Source: Terriglobia bacterium (GTDB lineage Bacteria > Acidobacteriota > UBA6911). From it: a stretch of 64,000 nt of DNA. A program made the position numbers and the translations under genes. This document shows, in pieces, positions 46,913 through 54,246 of the stretch. The notes under the pieces were generated by a model. The model saw only the letters and a list, made by a program, of their open reading frames with translations. It did no database searches and was not told the origin of the DNA. The stretch's first letter is position 1. Every line of letters starts with the position of its first letter. The DNA is taken from assembly GCA_020072565.1 (NCBI GenBank), contig JAIQGI010000020.1, positions 124,001 to 188,000 on the forward strand, read 5' to 3'.

Positions 46913-47773
46913 GTGAAACTCGTACTTCCGACTGAGCGTTCGCTTCTCGAGGCGGTTCGGGTCCTGGTTCCCGGTGCGTCCAATCGAACCCTGCGTCAAT
47001 TGCTGCAGCACGGACGTGTCCGGCTCAATGGCGAAACCAGCAAGATCGCCGCCCGGCGCGTCGCCCCTGGAGACAGGATCGAGATCGTGGCGCAGGGGAG
47101 TTCCCCTCCCCCTGTGCACGGGCTCAAGATCGTCTACGAGGACAAGGACATCCTCCTTGTAGAAAAGCCGCCGGGATTGTTGACGGTGGCAACACCGCAC
47201 GAGCAGGAAAAAACCGCTTACGCCTATCTGCGCCAATACGTCAAGGAGCGCGACGCGAGGCAGAAGCTATTCATCGTGCATCGCCTCGACAAGTTCGCCA
47301 GCGGAGTGCTGGTGTTCGCGAAATCGGAGCCGGTCCAGACCAAACTGCAATCCCTGTTCAGCAGCCACAACATCCAGCGCAAGTATTGGGCCGTCGTCGA
47401 AGGACACGTGAGCCAGAACCACGGCACCATCCGAAGCCATCTTGCCGAAAACCGGGCGAGGCGCATGCATTCGACCGAGGACGAGTCCGCGGGCAAGGAG
47501 GCGGTGACTCACTATCGCGTTCTGCGGCGCTTCCCACGACTGACCACCCTTGAAGTGACGCTGGAGACGGGCAGGAAAAACCAGATTCGCGTCCATCTGG
47601 CCGAGATGGGGCATCCCATCGTCGGGGACCGCGCATACGGCAGCACGTCGAATCCGATGGGACGGCTGGGACTGCATGCATTCCTTCTCGGATTCAGGCA
47701 CCCTGCCCTCGGCATCCCGATCCGGCACGAGACCAAGGCCCCCCCTGAGTTCGCACGCTACCTCCCCAAATGA
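46913..47773 (+). CDS. RluA-family pseudouridine synthase
   Basis: 286 residues. The N-terminal S4 RNA-binding domain (~15-75) is followed by the pseudouridine synthase domain with catalytic Asp in HRLDKFASGVLVFAK, a GRKNQIRVHLAEMGHPIVGD motif and the LHAFLLGFRHP ending. It converts uridine to pseudouridine in rRNA (RluC/RluD) or tRNA; sequence alone does not say which. The GTG start follows directly after the previous stop codon, so translation is coupled. Confidence 0.92.
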   Translation: MKLVLPTERSLLEAVRVLVPGASNRTLRQLLQHGRVRLNGETSKIAARRVAPGDRIEIVAQGSSPPPVHGLKIVYEDKDILLVEKPPGLLTVATPHEQEKTAYAYLRQYVKERDARQKLFIVHRLDKFASGVLVFAKSEPVQTKLQSLFSSHNIQRKYWAVVEGHVSQNHGTIRSHLAENRARRMHSTEDESAGKEAVTHYRVLRRFPRLTTLEVTLETGRKNQIRVHLAEMGHPIVGDRAYGSTSNPMGRLGLHAFLLGFRHPALGIPIRHETKAPPEFARYLPK

Positions 47774-47834
47774 GACCACCAAATACACTAATAGCGCGAA
47801 AGGAGTCTTCCTGCGTCTTGTGGTCCGGGACAGG

Positions 47835-48623
47835 TCATGCCCGCGGGCGGGCTGGCCGGCACCGTGACCGGAAATCGAACAGGCCGCGGTCCATGAGATG
47901 GGAAGGAATGACCTTCCCAAGAGCGGACAGCATGGAGTCGCGGATCCCGGGGATTTCGTTCTCCAGTTCCGCAATCAACCTCTGAACGCGTTTACGTTTC
48001 AGATTTTCCTGCGAACCACACAGATTGCAGGCAATGACGGGGTATTTCTGCAGGGCCGCGAATTCCGCGATGTCCTTCTCCTGGCAGTAAGCCAGCGGGC
48101 GGATCACCGTGTTGCGCCCATCCTCGCTCCTGAGGATAGGAGGCATCGCCTTGAGCGAGCCGTTGAAAAACAGGTTGAGCAGAAGTGTTTGAATAATGTC
48201 GTCGGCATGATGGCCCAGAGCAATCTTTGTGCACTCCTCCGCCACCGCGATATTGTAAAGAACTCCACGCCGCAACCGCGCGCAGAGGGAGCAGGTCGTC
48301 TTTCCCCGCGGGATCCTGTCGGAAACAATCGAGTAGGTGTCCCGCTGTACAATCCGGAACGGAATCCCTTCGGCCGCAAGGTACTCCTCCAGGACCTGCA
48401 CCGGAAAGCCCGGCTGCATCTGATCCAGGCTGACCGCCAGCAGGTCAAACCGCACCGGCGCCCGTCCCTGCAGATCACGCAGCAGGCCAAGAAGAGTAAA
48501 GCTGTCCTTACCACCGCTCAGGCAGACCATCACCCGGTCGCCGGCGGCAATCATCTTATAATCCGCGATCGCCTGCCCGGCGCATCGCAGCAGCCGTTTC
48601 CTGAGCCTTCCCCCTTGGTTCAT
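47835..48623 (-). CDS. ttcA: tRNA 2-thiocytidine biosynthesis protein TtcA
   Basis: ATP-dependent enzyme with an iron-sulfur cluster that converts cytidine 32 of some tRNAs to 2-thiocytidine. The 262 residues carry the PP-loop LSGGKDS, the CSLC pair and the downstream CNLC pair that bind the [4Fe-4S] cluster. The start at 48623 is chosen because residues before it are not conserved; it has no ribosome site, but an extended -10 (TGCTACAAT) ends nine bases upstream, so the mRNA may be leaderless. It diverges from the MBL hydrolase gene. Confidence 0.93.
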   Translation of the reverse strand: MNQGGRLRKRLLRCAGQAIADYKMIAAGDRVMVCLSGGKDSFTLLGLLRDLQGRAPVRFDLLAVSLDQMQPGFPVQVLEEYLAAEGIPFRIVQRDTYSIVSDRIPRGKTTCSLCARLRRGVLYNIAVAEECTKIALGHHADDIIQTLLLNLFFNGSLKAMPPILRSEDGRNTVIRPLAYCQEKDIAEFAALQKYPVIACNLCGSQENLKRKRVQRLIAELENEIPGIRDSMLSALGKVIPSHLMDRGLFDFRSRCRPARPRA

Positions 48624-48632
48624 CGCGACGGA

Positions 48633-48641
48633 ATTGTAGCA
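48633..48641 (-). promoter_or_regulatory. Extended -10 of ttcA
   Basis: On the minus strand TGCTACAAT ends 9 bases before the ATG at 48623. Transcription would begin at or next to the start codon. Confidence 0.5.
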
Positions 48642-48707
48642 GATGCGCTTGCGGAAAACAGCGGAGCAGCGGCCATTGATTTCGCGGAACGGGTGCCGTA
48701 GTTTGAA

Positions 48708-48716
48708 TGTTATACT
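48708..48716 (+). promoter_or_regulatory. Extended -10 of the MBL hydrolase gene
   Basis: TGTTATACT ends 6 bases before the ATG at 48723, so the transcript would start on the A of the initiation codon. No -35 hexamer is seen. Confidence 0.5.
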
Positions 48717-48722
48717 CTGCGC

Positions 48723-49466
48723 ATGGGCCAATTGTCCGTGTCATTCCTGGGGTCGGGGGATGCCTTCAACGCCCAGGGTCGACACCATGCGGCTTATTTT
48801 GTTCGTGGAGCCGACGCTGCACTTCTGCTTGATTGCGGGGCAACCGCGCTGGCATCTTTGAAGCGCGACGGCATTTCTGCAGGTGACATCGACAGCATTC
48901 TGCTTAGCCATCTGCACGGCGACCATTTTGCCGGCCTCCCCTTCCTTTTTCTCGAATACTCCTGGCTCGAGGCACGCCGGCGACCGCTTCGCATCGTCGG
49001 CCCACCCGGGACAGAGGATCGCGTCATGTCTCTCTTTCGCGCCATCTACCCCGGCCCGGCCGCCCAGTCTCTTCCTTTCCCGCTCGAGTTCACGGAGGCT
49101 TTGCCCGATCACCCGCTCCGGATCGGCACGGCGGTAATGGAACCTTTCCAGGTCCCGCATCAGGAACACGAAATCTCGTTGGGTTTCGCGCTCTGGCTCG
49201 ACGGCCGTCACCTGGTCTATTCCGGCGACACCGGCTGGACAGAACAACTCGTGGCGCACTCTCAGGGAGCGGACCTCCTGATCTGCGAATGCTCCTTCTT
49301 CGAAACCCGCGTCTGGTTTCACCTGGACTACCCCAGGCTCGCCGAAAACCGCGACCGCTTCGGAGCCCGCAGGATCATCCTGACCCACCTCGGCCGCGAG
49401 GTGCTCGCGCGACGGGAAGAAATTGAAATGCCGCTGGCGGAGGACCGGCTCGTCATCCAGATCTAG
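48723..49466 (+). CDS. Metallo-beta-lactamase fold hydrolase, RNase Z-like
   Basis: 247 residues. The metal-binding motif [13 protein letters not shown] is complete; further ligands are likely in [19 protein letters not shown] and ILTHLG. The fold and the [20 protein letters not shown] opening match RNase Z and related phosphodiesterases. It lacks the long exosite arm of true tRNase Z, so the substrate could be a cyclic nucleotide or another phosphodiester. The promoter geometry points to leaderless translation. Confidence 0.88.
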   Translation: MGQLSVSFLGSGDAFNAQGRHHAAYFVRGADAALLLDCGATALASLKRDGISAGDIDSILLSHLHGDHFAGLPFLFLEYSWLEARRRPLRIVGPPGTEDRVMSLFRAIYPGPAAQSLPFPLEFTEALPDHPLRIGTAVMEPFQVPHQEHEISLGFALWLDGRHLVYSGDTGWTEQLVAHSQGADLLICECSFFETRVWFHLDYPRLAENRDRFGARRIILTHLGREVLARREEIEMPLAEDRLVIQI

Positions 49467-49799
49467 CGACTGTTTCCAAGATGCTGCCAAGAAGCAAAAG
49501 CCTGACGCCAAGAGTAGCAGATGTTCTTATCCAGAAATATCAGAGCTCGTGCACACAGCTGGGAAAGGAGGTGTCGACAATTAACGTAGATTTTTTAAGC
49601 AGTTTATGATGAATATTTATACACAGTAACAAAGGCCAAGGTTTCAATCACTTACAGTAAATCATCCGCAATATCGCCAAGATTCGTTGATTTTATCAAC
49701 ACTCTATCTTTCTGAATATTTCCGGGATCTCATCAGGTCATAACCATAAGCGATTGTATTTAAATACTTTCACGTTTTATCTCGCCATCTGATGCTTTG
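49467..49799. other. AT-rich intergenic region before the redox operon
   Basis: No gene is seen. From about 49580 to 49790 the sequence is clearly more AT-rich than its surroundings (runs such as ATGAATATTTATACAC and GTATTTAAATAC). This is a likely site for IHF-type bending or regulator binding upstream of the sigma-54-like promoter. GTATTTAAATAC (49757-49768) is a perfect 12-base palindrome. Confidence 0.6.
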
Positions 49800-49815
49800 T
49801 GGCACGGATCTTTCT
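49800..49815 (+). promoter_or_regulatory. Sigma-54-like promoter of the redox operon
   Basis: TGGCACGGATCTTTCT matches the sigma-54 consensus at every conserved position except T for G in the -12 GC. The start point would be near 49826, 33 bases before the first ATG. The NtrC-type regulator encoded at the end of the same cluster is the expected activator. Confidence 0.55.
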
Positions 49816-49858
49816 TATAGGGAGGGTGGCAGTTCATGGAGGAGAACGGAGAAGCATC

Positions 49859-50545
49859 ATGGTAGCCATCCTGGCACTCTTGGCACTCGGGATCATGCTT
49901 CTGATCGAAATCTGGCGACAACGGCGCCGGGAGCGACGGGAGCCTGGCCTCGCATTGGAGCCGGCGAAGGTAGGGTTGCCTGAGGGGAGCATCGAGCGTT
50001 ACCTGCATCCCGGACATGGCTGGGTGCTGGTCCACAAGCCCCGTCTGGCGAGCGTGGGAGTGGATGATTTTGCGGCGCGCTTCGTCGGCAGGCTCGAGGC
50101 GGTCGAGGTGAGGAAGCCCGGCACCCTGGTACTGCAGGGAGAGCCGCTGGTAACGCTGAGGCGCGGAAGAAGATCGCTCACCCTGATGTCGCCGCTTTCC
50201 GGAATTCTCATGGATGTCAACACCCGACTGTCGTCGCAGCCGTCACTCGTGAACGATTCTCCTTACGACCAAGGCTGGATTGCCAGGGTGTCTCCTGCCA
50301 GGCTCGATATAGATTTGATGAACCTGTTGAAAGGCCCGGCGGTTCAGAGATGGAGGGAGAGCATCCAGGAGCGGTTGTCGAGCTGGTTCGCCCCAAGGCT
50401 CGGGATCGTGTTGCAGGACGGCGGCCAATGGTCTGAAAACATGGGCGAGCTGCTCAATGACGAAGACTGGGAAGAGCTGGTGAAGATGTTGTTTCCTCTT
50501 CACCCTTCATCCAAATCATCCAATCCCAAACCGGTGACGGAGTGA
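49859..50545 (+). CDS. Membrane-anchored GcvH-like protein 1 (no lipoyl-lysine)
   Basis: 228 residues. The ATG at 49859 has GGAGAA upstream and lies downstream of the predicted transcription start. The first ~17 residues form one membrane helix followed by a run of Arg (RQRRRERRE), which by the positive-inside rule places the body in the cytoplasm. Residues ~40-135 are a glycine-cleavage H-protein-like domain (HGWVLVHKPRLASVGVDDFA ... LMSPLSGILMDVN). At the usual lipoylation position, eight residues before the Pro of SPLSG, there is Arg instead of Lys. The C-terminal ~90 residues are of unknown fold. First gene of the operon. Confidence 0.82.
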   Translation: MVAILALLALGIMLLIEIWRQRRRERREPGLALEPAKVGLPEGSIERYLHPGHGWVLVHKPRLASVGVDDFAARFVGRLEAVEVRKPGTLVLQGEPLVTLRRGRRSLTLMSPLSGILMDVNTRLSSQPSLVNDSPYDQGWIARVSPARLDIDLMNLLKGPAVQRWRESIQERLSSWFAPRLGIVLQDGGQWSENMGELLNDEDWEELVKMLFPLHPSSKSSNPKPVTE

Positions 50546-50549
50546 AATC

Positions 50550-51221
50550 ATGACACCATTATTTGTAGTCGGAACCATCATCGCATTTCTAATCGTCGAC
50601 TGGATCGTTCAAGCGCGCAAGGCGACGAAGCAGGCCTTGGCGGCCGCGCCCGTCCGGTCTCTCCAGTCGCAAACTTTCTCGCTGCGCACGCCGGAGGGGA
50701 TCTTCTTCGCCAAATCCCATACCTGGCTCAGCCTTTTCCCTTCGGGCAAGGTGCGATTGGGGATCGACGACTTCGTGGCCAACCTCCTGGAGAGGGCTGA
50801 GGTCACGCTGGTAAAGAACCAGGGAGATCACGTGCAGAAAGGGGAGCCGCTGCTGGTGCTTGCAGAAAACGGGCAGGCGCTGACCGTGCGCGCCCCGATC
50901 AGCGGAGATGTCGTCGCGGTGAATGAAAAACTGGAAGAGACGCCCGGCCTAAAGCATGCGGATCTGTTCGGCGAGGGGTGGGCCTACACGATGCAGCCGA
51001 GCCGGCCTGAGGAGCTCCGCGGACTTCTGCTCGGCAACGAGAGCCGGTCCTGGATGTCCGAGGAATTGCGCCGCTTGCGTGATTTCTTCGCAGGCGCGAT
51101 CGCGAACGGCGTGCCGGCGCCGGCCTTGCAGGACGGGGGTGCGCCGGCTCCTGGTGCGTTGTTGCACCTGGGTCCCGATGTCTGGAAGCGGTTTGAGCAG
51201 CAGTTCCTGCAGGCTGAGTGA
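50550..51221 (+). CDS. Membrane-anchored GcvH-like protein 2 (no lipoyl-lysine)
   Basis: 223 residues, starting 4 bases after the previous gene with GGAG upstream of the ATG. An N-terminal helix (MTPLFVVGTIIAFLIVDWIV) followed by basic residues indicates a cytoplasmic body. The H-protein-like domain spans ~45-150 (KSHTWLSLFPSGKVRLGIDD ... VRAPISGDVVAVNEKL). The lipoyl-Lys site is Gly (ENGQALTVRAP). A C-terminal ~70-residue region resembles that of protein 1 in length and in the PALQDGG motif (IVLQDGG there), so the two are paralogues. Confidence 0.82.
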   Translation: MTPLFVVGTIIAFLIVDWIVQARKATKQALAAAPVRSLQSQTFSLRTPEGIFFAKSHTWLSLFPSGKVRLGIDDFVANLLERAEVTLVKNQGDHVQKGEPLLVLAENGQALTVRAPISGDVVAVNEKLEETPGLKHADLFGEGWAYTMQPSRPEELRGLLLGNESRSWMSEELRRLRDFFAGAIANGVPAPALQDGGAPAPGALLHLGPDVWKRFEQQFLQAE

Positions 51222-51259
51222 ATCCACAACAGCATGTTCAGAAGGAAGAGGATTAGATC

Positions 51260-52039
51260 ATGACCACGCGAAAAGCAATGCTCATCGACATAACCATGTG
51301 CGCCGGCTGCAACAGCTGCCAGGATGCCTGCAAGAAGGAGAACAACCTGGCCGGTGGCGCCGAGACCGGACTCTCGCCCACAGCCTACACGGCCCTGGAA
51401 GACCACAATGGCGTCAGCGTGCGCCGCATGTGCCAGCACTGCGTGGCGCCCACTTGCGCGTCTGTTTGTCCAGTGGGCGCATTTACCAAGACCGAAGAAG
51501 GCCCGGTAATTTACGACGAGACCAAGTGCATCGGTTGCCGGTACTGCATGCAGGCCTGCCCGTTCCAGGTTCCGCGCTATGAATGGAGCAGCAACAACCC
51601 GCGTGTACAGAAGTGCCGCTTCTGCTACGACCGGATCAAGAACGGCCGGCAGCCCGCCTGCGCCGAGGCCTGCCCCACCGGCGCGACCAAGTTCGGGAGC
51701 CGGGATGAAATGCTCCGGGAAGCGTTCGGCCGCATCCAGGCTGAGCCCGGCAAGTACGTGAACCGTATCTATGGGCAGAGCGAGGTCGGAGGCACTTCGA
51801 TTCTCTACATCACGAGTGTTCCTTTCGAAAAGCTCGGCTTCAAGACCCAACTGCGCAGGGAAGCCTTGCCGGAGCTGACCATGAATGCGTTGTCGAAGAT
51901 CCCGACCGTCGTGACTGTCGGGGGCGCATTCCTGGCCGGCGTCTACTGGATCACCAACCGCAGGGAGGAAGTAAGGCGGGCCGAAGGAACGAAAAACGGG
52001 CGCGCGCGCAACGCAGGGCCGCGGAAATTCAATTCATAA
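51260..52039 (+). CDS. 4Fe-4S ferredoxin subunit, HybA/NrfC-like, without Tat signal
   Basis: 259 residues. Sixteen cysteines form four [4Fe-4S] sites: CAGCNSCQDAC, CQHC...CASVCP, CIGCRYCMQACP and CRFC...CAEACP. This is the electron-transfer subunit that accompanies NrfD-type membrane proteins. Unlike HybA, it has no twin-arginine signal at its N-terminus (MTTRKAMLIDITMCAGC), so it should stay in the cytoplasm. A C-terminal hydrophobic helix (IPTVVTVGGAFLAGVYWI, ~213-230) with a basic tail may anchor it. GGAAGAGGA precedes the ATG. Confidence 0.9.
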   Translation: MTTRKAMLIDITMCAGCNSCQDACKKENNLAGGAETGLSPTAYTALEDHNGVSVRRMCQHCVAPTCASVCPVGAFTKTEEGPVIYDETKCIGCRYCMQACPFQVPRYEWSSNNPRVQKCRFCYDRIKNGRQPACAEACPTGATKFGSRDEMLREAFGRIQAEPGKYVNRIYGQSEVGGTSILYITSVPFEKLGFKTQLRREALPELTMNALSKIPTVVTVGGAFLAGVYWITNRREEVRRAEGTKNGRARNAGPRKFNS

Positions 52040-52060
52040 TCGATGGCACAGGAACGAATC

Positions 52061-53242
52061 ATGAAAAACTACATTGGCAAACTCACTTTCTGGAAATGCC
52101 TGGCGGGGATTATCCTGGCTGCCGGCGCGTACGCCACCTTTGTGCGGTTTACTTCGGGCCTCGGCAGGTCGACGAATCTGAACGACATGTATCCCTGGGG
52201 TCTCTGGATTGGGTTCGACGTCATGTGCGGCGTCGGCCTGGCCGCGGGAGGCTTCACTATCGCCGCGCTCGTGCACATTTTCAATGTGAAGCGGTTTGAG
52301 CCGATCTTGAGGCCCACGATCCTGACCGCGTTCCTGGGCTACCTTCTGGTCATTGTCGGCTTGATGTTCGACCTCGGCCGACCCATGATGATCTGGCATG
52401 CCATCATCATGTGGAACCCCCATTCGGTCATGTTCGAAGTGGCCTGGTGCGTGATGCTGTACACGACCGTCCTGGCCCTGGAGTTCGCCCCGGTAGTGCT
52501 CGAGAAGTTCAAGATGTCGAAGACACTGCGCATCCTGAGGCGGGTATCGATCCCGATAGTGATCCTGGGCGTCCTGCTTTCTACCCTGCACCAGTCTTCG
52601 CTCGGCTCCCTCTTCCTGATCGTGCCGGACAAGCTGTATGGACTCTGGTACACCCCGTACCTGCCGATTTTCTTCTTTGTCTCGGCTCTGGCCGCCGGGT
52701 GTGCGATGGTGATTTTCGAGTCGACCCTGAGCGCGCGCGTCTTCCATCGAGGACTCGAGCTGAAAATCCTGGACGAGATCGGTAGAATCGCGGTCGTCCT
52801 CCTTGGGGTCTGTCTCGTCATGAGGGTCATGGACGGCTATTATCGCGACATCTCCACCCTCCTCTTTGTGCCGAGAATGGAGACCTATCTCTACTGGTTC
52901 GAGATGCTGGTCGGCGTGATCGCTCCCATCATCCTGCTGTCGCAAGCTAGAATCAGGAAGAGCAAGAATGGATTGTTTGTGTGCGCCGTGATGATCATTA
53001 TCGGATTCATCACCGACCGCCTGAATATCGCCCTTACCGGCATGCAGGCATCGGCCGGCATGTCCTATTTCCCGTCCTGGATGGAAACTTCCATCACGCT
53101 TGCTATTGTGACTTTCGGTTTCGTGGCCTTCTCTTTGGCGGCGAAGTATCTGCCGGTCTATGAGCAGGAGGAACATGCCGCGGCAGCGTCATTGCCGGAA
53201 GCCTGGGTTGAGGATCTTGCACTCATATCTGAGAAGCCCTGA
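52061..53242 (+). CDS. NrfD/HybB-type integral membrane quinone-interacting subunit
   Basis: 393 residues from the ATG at 52061 (AGGAA upstream; the ATG at 52043 lacks one). About ten membrane helices are visible. The family motifs resemble HybB: GLWIGFDVMCGVGLAAGGFT, DLGRPMMIWHAIIMWNPHS and LHQSSLGSLFLIVPDKLYGL. In respiratory complexes such proteins exchange electrons between a quinone pool and an iron-sulfur subunit, here the ferredoxin encoded just upstream. No catalytic partner is encoded in the operon. Confidence 0.9.
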   Translation: MKNYIGKLTFWKCLAGIILAAGAYATFVRFTSGLGRSTNLNDMYPWGLWIGFDVMCGVGLAAGGFTIAALVHIFNVKRFEPILRPTILTAFLGYLLVIVGLMFDLGRPMMIWHAIIMWNPHSVMFEVAWCVMLYTTVLALEFAPVVLEKFKMSKTLRILRRVSIPIVILGVLLSTLHQSSLGSLFLIVPDKLYGLWYTPYLPIFFFVSALAAGCAMVIFESTLSARVFHRGLELKILDEIGRIAVVLLGVCLVMRVMDGYYRDISTLLFVPRMETYLYWFEMLVGVIAPIILLSQARIRKSKNGLFVCAVMIIIGFITDRLNIALTGMQASAGMSYFPSWMETSITLAIVTFGFVAFSLAAKYLPVYEQEEHAAAASLPEAWVEDLALISEKP

Positions 53243-53250
53243 GGGGTCGA

Positions 53251-53293
53251 CAGTTCCCGCCCTCTGCCCTGCACGTCGGCGGAGTGCGAACTG
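53251..53293 (+). promoter_or_regulatory. Intercistronic hairpin in the redox operon
   Basis: CAGTTCCCGCCCTCTGCC (53251-53268) can pair imperfectly with GGCGGAGTGCGAACTG (53278-53293). It lies between the NrfD-like gene and the third GcvH-like gene and may tune their relative expression. Confidence 0.3.
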
Positions 53294-53325
53294 GAACAGG
53301 TTCCATTTACCAGACAGGTGGATTC

Positions 53326-54087
53326 ATGAACTCTTCTAAAAGGTGTCACCTCATCCCTCCGGATGAGCAGCGTTGCCTCTGGATGGCGGCTGGAGTCGTC
53401 TCCTATCAGCTCTGTGACCGGATGTTCGACTGCGATAACTGCCCGCTGAACCAGGCGATGCGCAGACGATTCCACGCGCCGACCACCGCCAGTGCGGAAG
53501 AAAGCAGCCAAACCGCTCCCGCGGGCTCACAGGAAATCCCGCCGGAGGGATTTCATTACAGCCGTAACCATTGGTGGGCCCGCAAGACCGGTCCTCGCCT
53601 GGTCCGCCTCGGCATCGAGGAGGGCCTCGCCCAGGCGCTCCTGGGAGTCAAAGGGGTCGTTTTCCCGTCGCTGGGACAGCACGTGCGTAAAGGACAGACC
53701 TGCGTCTGGGTGGTCATGGACGGGGGGACAGTTCCGCTCGAAGCTCCGCTGGACGGCATCATCCGCGCGGTGAATCACGAGGTGACGGCAAAACCCCACC
53801 TGCTCTGCCTGCAACCGTTCGAGGACGGCTGGCTCTGCGAGCTGGAGGCCGACAATACCGAGGCCGCGACCGTGGACCTGATGACCGTCGAAGAAGCACG
53901 GCCAAGATACACAGCCGATCACAACCGTTTCCTGGCCTCGCTGGCGGGTGCGCTGCGCGGCAAGCGCCCGTCCGTAGGCCTCACGCTTGCCGACGGTGGC
54001 GAGAAACTACAGAGCTTTGCCGACATGCTCGGCCCGACCCGCTACTTCGCCCTGGTGCGCCAGTCCTTCGGCTGGTCTCGGCGCTAG
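53326..54087 (+). CDS. Cys-rich GcvH-like protein 3 (no lipoyl-lysine)
   Basis: 253 residues from the ATG at 53326 (AGGTGG upstream). Unlike proteins 1 and 2 it has no membrane helix. The N-terminal ~50 residues contain CLWMAAGVVSYQLCDRMFDC and then DNCPLNQAM, five cysteines in all, suggesting a metal or iron-sulfur site. The H-protein-like domain spans ~85-175 (SRNHWWARKTGPRLVRLGIE ... LEAPLDGIIRAVNHEV). The lipoyl-Lys position is Gly (MDGGTVPLEAP). The tail contains LTLADGGEKL, matching the LQDGG element of its paralogues. Probably a soluble partner of the membrane module. Confidence 0.82.
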   Translation: MNSSKRCHLIPPDEQRCLWMAAGVVSYQLCDRMFDCDNCPLNQAMRRRFHAPTTASAEESSQTAPAGSQEIPPEGFHYSRNHWWARKTGPRLVRLGIEEGLAQALLGVKGVVFPSLGQHVRKGQTCVWVVMDGGTVPLEAPLDGIIRAVNHEVTAKPHLLCLQPFEDGWLCELEADNTEAATVDLMTVEEARPRYTADHNRFLASLAGALRGKRPSVGLTLADGGEKLQSFADMLGPTRYFALVRQSFGWSRR

Positions 54088-54246
54088 CCTGCTCACCCAG
54101 CTTATGTTACCGAGGGCGCAAGGTCGCAGGAAAATAGTGATGATTTTCTCTGCAACTATCGACTGCTTGTTCTGATATTTTTTTCTGCACTTTTTCCGCG
54201 CAGTGCTTCAAATTCCAAATGCATTCGTGATAGGATTCGTTTACCT

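Noticed and set aside
49467-49799. Possible transferred DNA because of high AT content
   Set aside because: The AT-rich stretch is only ~200 bases, contains no gene or integration site, and fits a promoter-upstream region.
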